Shown: one piece after another, positions 9,071 to 18,287 of the stretch | How positions within the stretch are numbered: the first letter of the stretch is position 1 | Layout of the letters: every line of letters begins with the position of its first letter | Assembly: GCF_014651035.1 (NCBI RefSeq) | Contig: NZ_BMWC01000011.1 | Span: 62,001-126,000, forward strand | DNA from: Streptomyces lomondensis | Lineage (GTDB): Bacteria > Actinomycetota > Actinomycetes > Streptomycetales > Streptomycetaceae | Direction of reading: 5' to 3' | Length of the DNA stretch: 64,000 nt | Notes under the pieces: generated by a model | What the model was told of the DNA's origin: nothing | What the model saw: the letters and a program-made list of their open reading frames with translations, nothing else | The model's database searches: none | Made by a program: the position numbers and the translations under genes

Positions 9071-10543
9071 ATGGCACTACCCACAGCCGTATCGGGGCAC
9101 TATGACGTCGTGGCAGCCGCGAAGACACCCCAGGACGCCACCGGGACCGGTGGGTCGAAAGGGGTCAAGGGAAGCAGCCGACCGCGCGGACCGGGCCGCC
9201 TGGGCGGCTCCCTCCGCGCGGTCGGCCGTGCCCTGCACTTCCCGGTGACCGGCACCGCCCGCGGCATCCGCAAGGCGACCCACGCGCACGGCGCCGGTGA
9301 GTCGGGCCTGGGCAAGCTGATCGAGCTGCACGGCGTGAACGGCGCCGGCGACGTGATGATCACCGTCGCCCTCGCCTCGACCGTCTTCTTCTCCGTGCCG
9401 ACCGACGAGGCCCGCGGGCGGGTCGCGCTGTACCTCGCCATCACCATGGCGCCCTTCACCCTCCTCGCCCCGGTGATCGGGCCCCTCCTCGACCGCATCC
9501 CGCACGGCCGCCGCGCCGCGATGGCCGGCGCGATGCTGGCCCGGGCGCTGCTCGCGATCGTGCTGTCCGGCGCGGTCGTCAGCGGCAGCATCGAGCTGTA
9601 CCCGGCCGCGCTGGGCGTCCTGGTCGCGTCGAAGGCGTACGGCGTGGTCAGAAGCGCCGTCGTGCCCCGGCTGCTGCCGCCCCGCTTCTCCCTCGTGAAG
9701 GCCAACTCGCGCGTCACCCTCGGCGGCCTCCTCGCCACCGGCATCGCCGCGCCCATCGGCGCCGGCCTCCAGCAGATCGGCCCGCGCTGGCCGCTCTACG
9801 GCGCCTTCGTGATCTTCGTGGCGGGGACGGTCCTGTCGTTCACGCTGCCGCCGAAGGTCGACTCCGCCAAGGGCGAGGACACCGCACTGCTCGCGGCCGA
9901 CGAGCAGCACCTGCACGGGCCGCACCGCAAGCCGGTCAAGCGCCCCGGACTGCGCACGGTCGGCCCGGCCGTCACCCACGCCCTGGCCGTCAACGCCTCC
10001 ATCCGCTGCCACACCGGCTTCCTGATCTTCTTCCTGGCCTTCCTGCTGCGCGAGCACCCGATCTCCGGCCAGAGCGCCGCCGTGTCCCTGGGGATAGTGG
10101 GCGTCTCGGCGGGCGCGGGCAACGCCCTCGGTACGGCCGTCGGGGCGTGGCTGCGCTCCCGGGCGCCGGAGCTCATCATCGTGACGGTCGTGGCGTGCGT
10201 GCTGGGCGCGGCGATCACGGCGGCGGTGTTCTTCGGGGCGGTGCTGGTGGCCGGCCTGGCCGCGATCGCCGGCTTCGCGCAGGCCCTGGCCAAGCTGTCC
10301 CTGGACGCGCTGATCCAGCGCGACGTGCCCGAACTGGTCCGCACCTCGGCCTTCGCCCGCTCCGAGACGCTGCTCCAGATGTCCTGGGTGCTGGGCGGCG
10401 CGGTCGGCATCGTCATGCCGCTCAACGGCACGCTCGGCCTCGCGGTGGGCGCCGCGATCGTCGGCACGGGGTGGCTGACGACCGTACGGGGGCTGCTCGG
10501 GTCGGCCCGGCGTGGGAGTACGGGGCGGCCGCGGGTGGCGTAA
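9071..10543 (+). CDS. MFS-type permease
   Basis: 490 residues with about 12 predicted membrane segments, for example VMITVALASTVFF, LYLAITMAPFTLLAPVIGPL, LGVSAGAGNALGTAVGAWL-like segments and TAAVFFGAVLVAGLAAIAGF. The loop after helix 2 has GPLLDRIPHGRR, the MFS motif A region. A basic, disordered N-terminus of about 85 residues precedes the first helix. No Shine-Dalgarno sequence precedes ATG 9071; GTG 9110 is an alternative start that shortens the tail. The substrate is unknown. It is followed after 62 bases by a DUF2771 lipoprotein, a linkage that may mean a shared transcript. Confidence 0.85.
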   Translation: MALPTAVSGHYDVVAAAKTPQDATGTGGSKGVKGSSRPRGPGRLGGSLRAVGRALHFPVTGTARGIRKATHAHGAGESGLGKLIELHGVNGAGDVMITVALASTVFFSVPTDEARGRVALYLAITMAPFTLLAPVIGPLLDRIPHGRRAAMAGAMLARALLAIVLSGAVVSGSIELYPAALGVLVASKAYGVVRSAVVPRLLPPRFSLVKANSRVTLGGLLATGIAAPIGAGLQQIGPRWPLYGAFVIFVAGTVLSFTLPPKVDSAKGEDTALLAADEQHLHGPHRKPVKRPGLRTVGPAVTHALAVNASIRCHTGFLIFFLAFLLREHPISGQSAAVSLGIVGVSAGAGNALGTAVGAWLRSRAPELIIVTVVACVLGAAITAAVFFGAVLVAGLAAIAGFAQALAKLSLDALIQRDVPELVRTSAFARSETLLQMSWVLGGAVGIVMPLNGTLGLAVGAAIVGTGWLTTVRGLLGSARRGSTGRPRVA

Positions 10544-10605
10544 CGCTATGGGCACGGCCGACCCCACGTGGGAGTGGGGCTATGCGCGCCCGATAGCCTT
10601 CGCCC

Positions 10606-11079
10606 ATGAACACGTTGCAATCCGCTGTGCGACGCCGCCGCGCCGTCGCCGCCGCCGGCGTCGTTTCCGCCGGACTGCTCGTCCTGTCGGCCTGTGACAA
10701 GCCGACGGCGATGGCCACGGTCACCGTGGGCAGCTCCTCGGTGAACTCCGAGGCGACCTGTGGCGGCGAGGGCAAAACCCTGAAGTCCGCCGACCTGACC
10801 CAGTGCCTGAAGGACAAGGGCATCAAGAGCATCTCCGTCGACCCGGACGAGACCGTCCGCTTCGGCGTCGACCCGGAGATCGCCGACAAGGGCTGGACGA
10901 TCCTGATGAACGGTCAGCCGCTGACCGACGCCAGCACGAAGACCTACCGCACCATCCCGGGCAGCGTGTTCTTCAACGCCCAGTACGGCGCGCAGGGCAA
11001 CTCGACGCTGGTGTCCATCAAGGAGGGCGAGAAGGACACGTCGGGGCTCTGGAACTTCAAGCTCGAGAAGGACGCCTGA
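10606..11079 (+). CDS. DUF2771 family lipoprotein
   Basis: 157 residues. The signal peptide is basic (RRRR) with a hydrophobic core and a lipobox LSAC, so Cys30 would be lipidated and the protein anchored outside the membrane. The mature part is a single small domain with two more cysteines (ATCGGE, TQCLKD) that may form a disulfide, as in actinobacterial DUF2771 proteins. No activity is known. The stop codon lies 24 bases before the probable start of mqnB, consistent with one operon. Confidence 0.85.
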   Translation: MNTLQSAVRRRRAVAAAGVVSAGLLVLSACDKPTAMATVTVGSSSVNSEATCGGEGKTLKSADLTQCLKDKGIKSISVDPDETVRFGVDPEIADKGWTILMNGQPLTDASTKTYRTIPGSVFFNAQYGAQGNSTLVSIKEGEKDTSGLWNFKLEKDA

Positions 11080-11102
11080 TCGCTGCCGCTGGGCTTGGCC
11101 GG

Positions 11103-11885
11103 GTGCTTGTCGCCACCGCGGTTTCCGTGGAGAGGGACGCGGTGGTTCGGGCGCTGTCCACGGGGTCCGATGACACGGAACTCGGCGTTGCAGGCCGTGC
11201 CCACCCGTGCCGCCCCAGCGGCACGACTGCCCACGGCGGGACAAGCGGTGCCGCCGGCCACGGCGGGACCAGCGGTGCCGCCGGCCACGGCGGTGGCTGG
11301 GATGTGATCGTCGCCGGGGTCGGGGCCGCTCTCGCCGCCGCCAATACCGCTTCCGCTCTCACCGCCGCCGCCCTGAACGGCACCCCCTACGACCTCGTCG
11401 TCTCGGCCGGGATCGCGGGCGGGTTTGTGCCCGACGCGCCCGTGGGGGCGCTCGTCGTCGCCGATGAGATCGTCGCGGCCGATCTGGGGGCCGAGACCGA
11501 GGACGGGTTTCTGTCGGTCACCGAGCTGGGGTTCGGGACCGTCCGGCATCGGCCGCCCGGGGAGCTGGTGCGGCGGGTCGCCGAGGCCGTGGGGGCGCGG
11601 GCCGGGGCCGTGCTCACCGTGTCGACCGTGACCGGGACGGCCGAGCGGGCCGCCGTGCTCCGCGAGCGGCATCCCACCGCCCTCGCCGAGGCCATGGAAG
11701 GGTTCGGTGTCGCCGAGGCCGCCATCGCGCAGGGTGTGCCCGTGCTGGAGATCCGGGCGATCTCCAACCCGGTCGGGCCGAGGGACCGTGCCGCCTGGCG
11801 CATCCCCGAGGCCCTGGCGGCCCTGACCGAGGGCTTCGGGAAGCTCGTGCCCGTACTGGAGGGTTGGAACCGGCATGACAGTTGA
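11103..11885 (+). CDS. mqnB: Futalosine hydrolase MqnB
   Basis: 260 residues from GTG 11103; the open frame continues upstream, but homology begins at MLVATAVSVERDAV. It belongs to the nucleoside phosphorylase/MTA nucleosidase fold: a glycine-rich GVGAALAAANTASAL segment, VSAGIAGGF, and EAMEGFGVAEAA carrying the ribose-binding Glu. It cleaves hypoxanthine from futalosine in the futalosine route to menaquinone, in the cytoplasm. Residues 44-64 are a repetitive Gly/Ala/Thr/Ser insertion (see the tandem repeat) that family members normally lack. Its end overlaps mqnD by 11 bases, indicating translational coupling. Confidence 0.88.
   Translation: MLVATAVSVERDAVVRALSTGSDDTELGVAGRAHPCRPSGTTAHGGTSGAAGHGGTSGAAGHGGGWDVIVAGVGAALAAANTASALTAAALNGTPYDLVVSAGIAGGFVPDAPVGALVVADEIVAADLGAETEDGFLSVTELGFGTVRHRPPGELVRRVAEAVGARAGAVLTVSTVTGTAERAAVLRERHPTALAEAMEGFGVAEAAIAQGVPVLEIRAISNPVGPRDRAAWRIPEALAALTEGFGKLVPVLEGWNRHDS
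11231..11293 (+). repeat. 27-bp in-frame tandem repeat inside mqnB
   Basis: Two 27-base units (11231-11257 and 11258-11284) differ at one base and are followed by a partial third copy of 9 bases. Each encodes HGGTSGAAG-type residues, so expansion or contraction keeps the reading frame. Confidence 0.9.
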
Positions 11886-12723
11886 GCAGCTGAAGACCGC
11901 CTACTCCCCCTGCCCGAACGACACCTTCGTCTTCGACGCCCTGGCCCACGGCCGCGTCCCCGGCGCCCCCGGCCTTGACGTGACCTTCGCCGACATCGAC
12001 GTCACCAACGGCATGGCCGAACGCGGCGAGTTCGACGTGCTGAAGGTGTCGTACGCCGTGCTGCCGTACGTCCTCGACGAGTACGCGCTACTGCCCTGCG
12101 GAGGCGCGCTGGGGCGGGGCTGCGGCCCGCTGGTGCTCAGCCGGGAACCGGGGCTCGACCTCACCGGGCGGACCGTCGCCGTGCCGAGTGAGAAGTCGAC
12201 CGCCTATCTGCTGTTCCGGCTGTGGGCCGCGGACACCGTGGCCGACGGGGTCGGCGAGATCGTCGTCATGCCGTTCCACGAGATCATGCCGGCCGTGCGG
12301 GACGGGAAGGTCGACGCGGGGCTCGTGATCCACGAGGCGCGCTTCACGTACCGCACCTACGGGCTGCACAAGCTCGCCGACATGGGCGAGCACTGGGAGA
12401 ACACCACCGGGCTGCCGATCCCGCTGGGCGCGATCATCGCCAAGCGGTCACTGGGCGAGCAGAAGCTGCGGCTGCTGGCCGACTCCATCCGGACGTCCGT
12501 ACGCGCCGCCTGGGACGACCCCGAGGCGTCCCGGCCGTACGTCATGGAGCACGCCCAGGAGATGGACCCGGCCGTCGCCGACCAGCACATCGGGCTGTAC
12601 GTCAACGAGTTCACCGCCGACCTCGGCGAGGACGGCTACGCGGCCGTACGCGGTCTGCTGACACGCGCGGCGGCCGAGGGGCTGGTGCCGCCCCTCGGCC
12701 CGAACGCGCTCGCTTTTCCCTGA
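11875..12723 (+). CDS. mqnD: 1,4-dihydroxy-6-naphthoate synthase MqnD
   Basis: 282 residues. The family hallmark SPCPNDTF is at 11-18, and VPSEKSTAYLLFRLWA forms part of the substrate pocket of this periplasmic-binding-protein-like fold. MqnD converts cyclic dehypoxanthine futalosine to 1,4-dihydroxy-6-naphthoate, two steps after MqnB, so adjacency to mqnB is expected. SPCPNDTF separates it from MqnA (chorismate dehydratase). The start ATG lies inside the end of mqnB. Confidence 0.95.
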   Translation: MTVEQLKTAYSPCPNDTFVFDALAHGRVPGAPGLDVTFADIDVTNGMAERGEFDVLKVSYAVLPYVLDEYALLPCGGALGRGCGPLVLSREPGLDLTGRTVAVPSEKSTAYLLFRLWAADTVADGVGEIVVMPFHEIMPAVRDGKVDAGLVIHEARFTYRTYGLHKLADMGEHWENTTGLPIPLGAIIAKRSLGEQKLRLLADSIRTSVRAAWDDPEASRPYVMEHAQEMDPAVADQHIGLYVNEFTADLGEDGYAAVRGLLTRAAAEGLVPPLGPNALAFP

Positions 12724-12742
12724 GTGTTTCCCTGAGCGGCGG

Positions 12743-13126
12743 TCACACGTCCAGCTGGTCGGCGACCGCGCGCAGCAGGCCGGCGATCTTCTTTCCGGCG
12801 GTCTTCTCGGGGTAGCGGCCCCGCTCCAGCATCGGGGTGATGTTCTCCAGGAGCGTCGTCAGGTCCTGGACGATGGAGGCCAGCTCGTCCGGCTTCTTGC
12901 GCGTCGCGGCGGCGACGGACGGGGTCGGGTCCAGGATCGTCAGGGACAGCGCCTGGTCGCCGCGCTGTCCCGCCACGACCCCGAACTCCACTCGCTGCCC
13001 CGGCTTGAGCGTCTCGACTCCGGCGGGGAGGACCGAGGAATGGACGAAGACGTCACCGCCGTCGTCGCGGGAGAGAAAGCCGAAGCCCTTCTCGCTGTTG
13101 AACCACTTGACCTTGCCGGTAGGCAC
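12743..13126 (-). CDS. Cold-shock domain protein with C-terminal helical extension
   Basis: 127 residues. Residues 1-67 are a cold-shock domain: GKVKWFNSEKGFGFLS holds RNP1, DVFVHSS holds RNP2. Residues 75-127 (KKPDELASIVQDLTTLLENI, then KKIAGLLRAVADQLDV) form an amphipathic helical extension not found in the 67-residue type at 44705. It probably binds single-stranded nucleic acid; the extension may mediate dimerisation. It is convergent with mqnD, 19 bases apart. Confidence 0.92.
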   Translation of the reverse strand: MPTGKVKWFNSEKGFGFLSRDDGGDVFVHSSVLPAGVETLKPGQRVEFGVVAGQRGDQALSLTILDPTPSVAAATRKKPDELASIVQDLTTLLENITPMLERGRYPEKTAGKKIAGLLRAVADQLDV

Positions 13127-13289
13127 GTCTGTCCTCGTCCTCGTACTCGTCGGAAAACTGCTTCTGAAACGGCTCTTGATAGCACTCGGGCGGGTCGTAC
13201 GGACCCGCCGGTACCAAGGCTAATGGTCTTCAGGCCGGTGACAAGACGTCACCCGGTTGTTCCTTCGCGCTGGGAACTACCCTGGTCCG

Positions 13290-13538
13290 GTGCGTGACAA
13301 AACCCAAACGAATTCCGCCGCTCCCGGTGACCGCCTGGTCCGTGCCGGTGCCGTCGTCTTCTTCATCGGCGCCGTGGCCACACTGGTCACGGTCGCCCCG
13401 CTGTTCCTCGGGACGACACCCTTTCCGACGTACATGTTCGGATTGAGCATGCTCATGGCAGTCGGATTCCTGATGGCCGGTGCGGGAGTGCTGCGTTCCG
13501 TGGCGGCCGGACGGCGTCAGGCGCGCGCGGGGCGGTAG
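13290..13538 (+). CDS. Small two-helix membrane protein, unknown function
   Basis: 82 residues from GTG 13290; an in-frame TTG at 13257 would add 11 residues with no ribosome binding site. Two hydrophobic segments (AGAVVFFIGAVATLVTVAPL and FGLSMLMAVGFLMAGAGVL) predict a hairpin membrane protein with cytoplasmic basic tail. The last 22 bases overlap the convergent HAD phosphatase gene. Similar short proteins are common in Streptomyces, without known function. Confidence 0.75.
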   Translation: MRDKTQTNSAAPGDRLVRAGAVVFFIGAVATLVTVAPLFLGTTPFPTYMFGLSMLMAVGFLMAGAGVLRSVAAGRRQARAGR

Positions 13539-14158
13539 TCCGAAAGCCACCCGGGGAATTCCGTCAGGTCGGTGAGGACGACGTCCGCGCCCGCCGCGCG
13601 CAGTTCCTCCGGGGAGCAGGGCCCGGTGGCCACCGCGACCGACAGCGCGCCGGCGACCCGGGCGCCGCGCACGTCGCCGACGTGGTCGCCGACGTAGACA
13701 CCCGCGTCGTGCTCGCGCAGCGCCTCCGCCTTCTGCTCGGCCCACAGGTCGCCGATGACCGCGTCGGGCTCGATGCCGAGGTGGGCGAGGTGCAGCTTGG
13801 CGTTGGGCTCGTACTTGGCGGTGACGACTATCGCGCGCCCGCCGGCCTCCCGTACGGCCGCGATGGCCTCCCGGGCGCCGGGCAGCGCCGGGGTCTCGGC
13901 GATCGCGATCGCCGGGTACATCTCCCGGTACACGTCCGCCACGGTCTCGACCTCCTCGGCCGGGAACCAGTTGATCAGTTCCTCGGCCAGCGGCGGCCCG
14001 AGCCGCGTGACCGCCAGATCGGCGTCGATGTACCTCCCCGTCCGCTCGGACAGCGCCTGGTAGCAGGCGCGGATGCCGGGGCGGGAGTCGATGAGGGTCA
14101 TGTCGAGGTCGAAGCCGACGGTGAGCGCGGGCGAGGTCGTGGAGGCCATGGGGGCCAT
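13517..14158 (-). CDS. HAD-family phosphatase (phosphoglycolate phosphatase-like)
   Basis: 213 residues. Motif I is DLDMTLIDS with the nucleophile Asp; note DLDMT in place of the usual DxDGT. Motif II is VVTAKY, motif III is the Lys region (EQKAEAL), and motif IV is VGDHVGDVRGA. The cap region is helical, as in subclass I phosphoglycolate phosphatases. The substrate cannot be assigned. ATG 14158 or ATG 14149 may be the start; neither has a clear ribosome binding site. Confidence 0.88.
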   Translation of the reverse strand: MAPMASTTSPALTVGFDLDMTLIDSRPGIRACYQALSERTGRYIDADLAVTRLGPPLAEELINWFPAEEVETVADVYREMYPAIAIAETPALPGAREAIAAVREAGGRAIVVTAKYEPNAKLHLAHLGIEPDAVIGDLWAEQKAEALREHDAGVYVGDHVGDVRGARVAGALSVAVATGPCSPEELRAAGADVVLTDLTEFPGWLSDYRPARA

Positions 14159-14201
14159 TGTGCCCAGAGGGTGTGAACGGCAGTCGTCACCCTGTGAACG
14201 G

Positions 14202-15206
14202 CTATCGCGGGCGCTGTGAGCGCCACACCAGGAACAGCGCCGACGCCACCGCCGCCCCGCGCACCACCCACGGCCACGTCTCCGCCACCGCGGCGTTCAT
14301 GTGGCCCTCGGCGATGGGCGCGCCCCAGCGGCCGTTCATCCTGCCCCACAGCCAGACCAGGCCCCCCGCCACCGAGAGGCCGGGCAGGATCACCACCGCC
14401 CACTTCGTCTCCGCCTGGGTCAGCCGGCGGGAGGCGTACGCGATGAGCCAGCCGAGGAGCAGCACGAACCAGTTGCCGAGCACGGCACCCGCGACCAGGA
14501 GCCCGGCGGCGACCAGCAGGAGCGGGTTGCTCCAGCCGCCCGCGGGCAGGCGCGGCAGACGGCGGCGGGTCCCGGTCTCCTCGGCCTTCTCCACCGCCTC
14601 GACGACCGCGGCGGGTTCCCCGGCCGCCTGCTCCTCGACCGGCTTCCTCGGCTGCGGCGGCTTCAGCAGGTCCGGCAGCTCCACCCCGCCCACGAAGCCC
14701 GGCACCTCCTCGCCCACGCCGAACGGGCTGCTGTCCACCCGCCACCAGTCCGGCTGGACGACGCTGTCCCCGAGCTCGTGCCCGGCGGCCAGGTGCGGCG
14801 GCGCGGCGCCCTCGGCGGCGGCGGGGCTGGGCTCCTCGGCGGACCGCGCCGGGCGGGGACGCGGTACGACGCGCCGCAGCACCCCCTTCGCCCGCTCGCC
14901 CCGCTCCTCCGGCTCACGCTGGACGGGGACGGCGGCGGGGGAGGCACTGTGCGGCTCACCGCCCGAGCCGGAGCCCGTACCGCCCGCTGCCGCCGCCACG
15001 ACCTCGTCGGGGCTGCCGAGGCGGGACAGGATGCGGCGGACGGCGGCGGGCGAGTCGACGGGGGCCTTCGCGCGGCGCCGGTCGATCTCGCCGCGCAGGT
15101 CCGCGACCAGGCGCATGCGGGTGGCCGACGACAACTGCCGCTGCTGGGCCACATCGCCGACGCGGCTCAGATACTCGTAAACGACCTGGTCGCTCTCAAT
15201 CCCCAC
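14202..15206 (-). CDS. Membrane protein with N-terminal HAAS-like domain
   Basis: 334 residues from GTG 15206, which is preceded by GGAGGGGA. Residues 1-65 (SDQVVYEYLSRVGD, then ILSRLGSPDEVV) resemble the HAAS/DUF1700 cytoplasmic domain found in actinobacterial membrane sensors. A charged, Pro/Ala/Glu-rich linker of about 150 residues follows, then four hydrophobic segments (NPLLLVAAGLLVAGAVLGNW, FVLLLGWLIAYA, WAVVILPGLSVAGGLVWLWG and WVVRGAAVASALFLVW). No PadR-type partner regulator is adjacent. The function is unknown. Confidence 0.8.
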   Translation of the reverse strand: MGIESDQVVYEYLSRVGDVAQQRQLSSATRMRLVADLRGEIDRRRAKAPVDSPAAVRRILSRLGSPDEVVAAAAGGTGSGSGGEPHSASPAAVPVQREPEERGERAKGVLRRVVPRPRPARSAEEPSPAAAEGAAPPHLAAGHELGDSVVQPDWWRVDSSPFGVGEEVPGFVGGVELPDLLKPPQPRKPVEEQAAGEPAAVVEAVEKAEETGTRRRLPRLPAGGWSNPLLLVAAGLLVAGAVLGNWFVLLLGWLIAYASRRLTQAETKWAVVILPGLSVAGGLVWLWGRMNGRWGAPIAEGHMNAAVAETWPWVVRGAAVASALFLVWRSQRPR

Positions 15207-15339
15207 GAAGTCCCCTCCGGGGCGGGTGCGTTGCGTGACGCCGTCGGACGACGGTACCGCGAGGACCAGCGGCGCTACCAAAAAGCCGACCGCGCACAGT
15301 CGGCTCACCCGCCGGAGGCGACCCGCTACCGTGGACCGG

Positions 15340-17877
15340 ATGAGCACCGAGGACACGCCTTCGGCCCCCCGCTCCCTCGCGGAAGCGCTCCGCGCGCGGG
15401 GCGACGCCGCGCTGGGCGCGCTGCTGCGCAGCCGACCGGATCTCATCACGCCCGTGCCCACCGACCTCACGCAGCTCGCGACCCGCGCCGGCACCCGCGC
15501 CTCGGTCGTGCGCGCCCTGGAGCGGCTGGACCGGTTCACGCTGCAGACGGCGGAGGCGCTGGCCGTGGCGGCGGACCCGGCGACGTACGGGGAACTGCTC
15601 GGGCTCACGGCCGGGGACGACGCCGACCCGGCCGTCACCGCCGCCCTGCCGCACGCCCTGGACGTCCTGCGCGAGCAGGCCCTGGTCTGGGGCGGCGACG
15701 ACCGGCTGCGGCTGGTCCGCACGGCCCGTGAGCTGCTGGCTCCCTCGCCGCAGCACCCCTCGCCGACCGGGCTCGGCCCCACCGTCCAGGAGGCCACGGC
15801 CGGGATGTCCCCGGGGCGCATCCAGGAGATCGTCGCGGCCGCCGGGCTGCCCTCCACCCATGACTCGGTCTCCGCGGTGGCCTCCCTGACCGGCCTGTTC
15901 ACGGACCGGAAGCGGATGGCGGCCCTGCTCGCCCAGGCCCCCGCCGATTCCCTGGAGGTGCTGGAGCGCCTGGTGTGGGGGCCGCCGTACGGCCAGGTCA
16001 CGGCCGATCCGGCGCCCCGGCTGCGCTGGCTGCTGGACCGCGGGCTGCTGCTGCCGACGGCGCCCGGGACGGTCGTGCTGCCGCGCGAGGTCGCCCTGCA
16101 TCTGCGGCGCGGGCTGGCGCACCGGACGCCCGAGCCCGTGCCGCCGGCGGTCGAGACGGCCGCCGCGCATCGTCCACAGGTTGTGGACAGCACCGCGGCC
16201 GGGCAGGCGTACACCGCCCTCGCGACCGTCGAGGAGCTGCTGAAGGACTGGGACGAGGGCGGCCCCGCAGTGCTGCGCGCCGGCGGGCTGAGCGTTCGGG
16301 ACCTGAAGCGGACCGCCGTCGCCCTCGACGTGCCCGAGCCGGTGGCCGCGTTCTGGGTGGAGCTGGCGTACGCGGCCGGTCTGATCGCCTCGGACGGGGA
16401 GGCCGACGAGCGGTACGCGGCGACCCCCGCCTACGACGAGTGGCTGGAGCGGCCCGCCGCCGAGCGCTGGGCGCGGCTGGCCACGGCGTGGCTCGCGGCG
16501 ACCCGGACGGCCGGGCTGGTCGGCGGGCGGGACGCGAAGGACCGTACGTTGTCGGCGCTCGGGCCCGGCCTGGACCGCTCGGCGGCGCCCGAGGTGCGGC
16601 ACCGGGTGCTGGCGCTGCTGGCCGGGCTGCCGGAGGGGGCCGCGCCGGAGGCCGAGTCGGTGCTGGCCCGGCTGCGCTGGGAGCGCCCCCCGCGCGGCGC
16701 CCGGCAGGAGGACGACCTGCGCACCCGCCTTGCCCGGTGGGCCCTGTCCGAGGCGGAGCTGCTGGGCGTCACCGGCCGGGGCGCCCTGTCGGCCCACGGC
16801 CGGGCTCTGCTGGGCGCGCCCGCGGCGCCCGTGAAGGGTCCCGACGCGGAGCCTTCCGGGCCGGGGGACAAACTGCCCGTCCACCACCACCGGTCCGCCC
16901 CGCTCACTCCCCTCTCCCCCGCCGGGCAGGCCGTCGCCTCCGCCGCCGCGGCCCGGCTCCTCACACCCCTCCTGCCCGAGCCGCTGGACCACGTCCTGCT
17001 CCAGGCCGACCTGACGGCGGTGGCGCCCGGTCCCCTGCAGCGCCCGCTCGCCGACATGCTGGGCGTGCTCGCGGACGTCGAGTCCAAGGGCGGGGCCACC
17101 GTCTACCGGTTCACGCCCGGTTCGGTGCGGCGCGCCCTGGACGCCGGGCAGGCCGCCTCCGACCTGCACGCCTTCCTCGCCGCGCACTCCCGTACACCGG
17201 TGCCGCAGCCGCTCACGTACCTCATCGACGACGTGGCCCGCCGGCACGGGCACCTGCGCGTCGGCGCGGCCTCGGCGTACGTCCGCTGCGACGACGACGC
17301 GGTACTCAACGAGATCCTCGCCGACAAGCGGGCCGCCGCCCTGGGCCTGCGCCGGCTCGCCCCGACCGTGCTGGCCGCGCAGGCCGACCCGGCGGGGCTC
17401 CTGGAGGGCCTGCGGGCGATGGGGTTCGCGCCGGCCGCCGAGTCCGCCGAGGGCGATGTGCTGATCACCCGCGCCCTCGCCCACCGCACCCCGCCGCGCA
17501 CCGCGCCCGAGCCGGTCCCGGACGGCCCGCCGGTCCCCGACGACACCCTGCTCGCCGCCGCGCTGCGCGCCATCCGGGCCGGCGACCTCGCCTCCACCAC
17601 CCCGCGCAAGCCCGGCACGGCTCCGGCGGTCGACGGCGAGCTGCCCCGCACCGGTTCCGCCGAGACCCTCGCCACCATGCAGGCCGCCGTCCTGACCGGC
17701 GAGGCCCTGTGGATCGGCTACGTCAACGCCGAGGGCGCCGCCAGCCAGCGGGTCATCGCCCCCATCCGCGTCGAGGGCGGCTTCGTCACGGCGTACGACC
17801 ACACCGCGGACGAGGTCCGCACGTACCCGCTGCACCGGATCACCGGGGTGGCGGAGCTCGCCGACGACGCGGGCTGA
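15340..17877 (+). CDS. Helicase-associated protein (XPB/Ssl2 N-terminal-like, WYL-like C-terminus)
   Basis: 845 residues from ATG 15340; the in-frame GTG 15331 is an alternative. The N-terminus (SLAEALRARGDAALGALLRS, then TDLTQLATRAGTRASVVRAL) looks like winged-helix repeats that recur through the first 500 residues. The region LPVHHHRSAPLTPLSPAGQA to TYLIDDVARRHGHLRVGA is the XPB/Ssl2-like Helicase_C_3 segment. The last 70 residues (EALWIGYVN and YPLHRITGV) resemble a WYL domain. There is no Walker A or DEAD motif, so it is not itself a helicase. It lies near the XPB helicase gene at 19873, as in mycobacteria, and probably works with it in DNA repair; this is inference. Confidence 0.82.
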   Translation: MSTEDTPSAPRSLAEALRARGDAALGALLRSRPDLITPVPTDLTQLATRAGTRASVVRALERLDRFTLQTAEALAVAADPATYGELLGLTAGDDADPAVTAALPHALDVLREQALVWGGDDRLRLVRTARELLAPSPQHPSPTGLGPTVQEATAGMSPGRIQEIVAAAGLPSTHDSVSAVASLTGLFTDRKRMAALLAQAPADSLEVLERLVWGPPYGQVTADPAPRLRWLLDRGLLLPTAPGTVVLPREVALHLRRGLAHRTPEPVPPAVETAAAHRPQVVDSTAAGQAYTALATVEELLKDWDEGGPAVLRAGGLSVRDLKRTAVALDVPEPVAAFWVELAYAAGLIASDGEADERYAATPAYDEWLERPAAERWARLATAWLAATRTAGLVGGRDAKDRTLSALGPGLDRSAAPEVRHRVLALLAGLPEGAAPEAESVLARLRWERPPRGARQEDDLRTRLARWALSEAELLGVTGRGALSAHGRALLGAPAAPVKGPDAEPSGPGDKLPVHHHRSAPLTPLSPAGQAVASAAAARLLTPLLPEPLDHVLLQADLTAVAPGPLQRPLADMLGVLADVESKGGATVYRFTPGSVRRALDAGQAASDLHAFLAAHSRTPVPQPLTYLIDDVARRHGHLRVGAASAYVRCDDDAVLNEILADKRAAALGLRRLAPTVLAAQADPAGLLEGLRAMGFAPAAESAEGDVLITRALAHRTPPRTAPEPVPDGPPVPDDTLLAAALRAIRAGDLASTTPRKPGTAPAVDGELPRTGSAETLATMQAAVLTGEALWIGYVNAEGAASQRVIAPIRVEGGFVTAYDHTADEVRTYPLHRITGVAELADDAG

Positions 17878-18055
17878 CGGCCTCGACGCCGCAGGCCGGG
17901 CGTGTCTCACCCGTTCGGGTGCACGCCGGGGTTCATGCACGCCACGCCGGGGATGTCCCACGCTCGGGCGACCTTCCCGGGCGTGCCGCATCACGCCGCG
18001 CACGCGGGGGCAGCCACCGGGTGTCCTGTGAGCCTCACCGAAAGGAAGTCCCAGC

Positions 18056-18187
18056 ATGCGCGCTGTCCGTCGAGTCGCCGCCGTCCTGGCCACCGCCGCC
18101 CTGATGACGTTCGGTGGGCTGGCCACCCCGGCCGCCGCGGTGAGCATCGATGTCGCCGGCCTCGTCGTGGAGACACCGCAGATCTGA
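18056..18187 (+). CDS. Tiny secreted peptide
   Basis: 43 residues from ATG 18056, preceded by AAAGGAAG about 8 bases upstream. The first 28 residues are a signal peptide (MRAVRRVAAVLATAALMTFG with cleavage after PAAA), leaving a mature peptide of about 15 residues ending VVETPQI. I do not recognise the family. A second peptide of the same design follows at 18288. The 178 bases upstream hold no other gene; they include a repeated CGCCGGGG(T/A)T pattern. Confidence 0.6.
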   Translation: MRAVRRVAAVLATAALMTFGGLATPAAAVSIDVAGLVVETPQI

Positions 18188-18287
18188 TCCGCGTCCCGCG
18201 CACCCGTGGGCCGGCCCCGGTGTCTTCCGGGCCGGCCCGGGGTGCGGTGTCCTCGTCTCTCAGCCCGTGAAAGGCCCTGTCGTCCTC

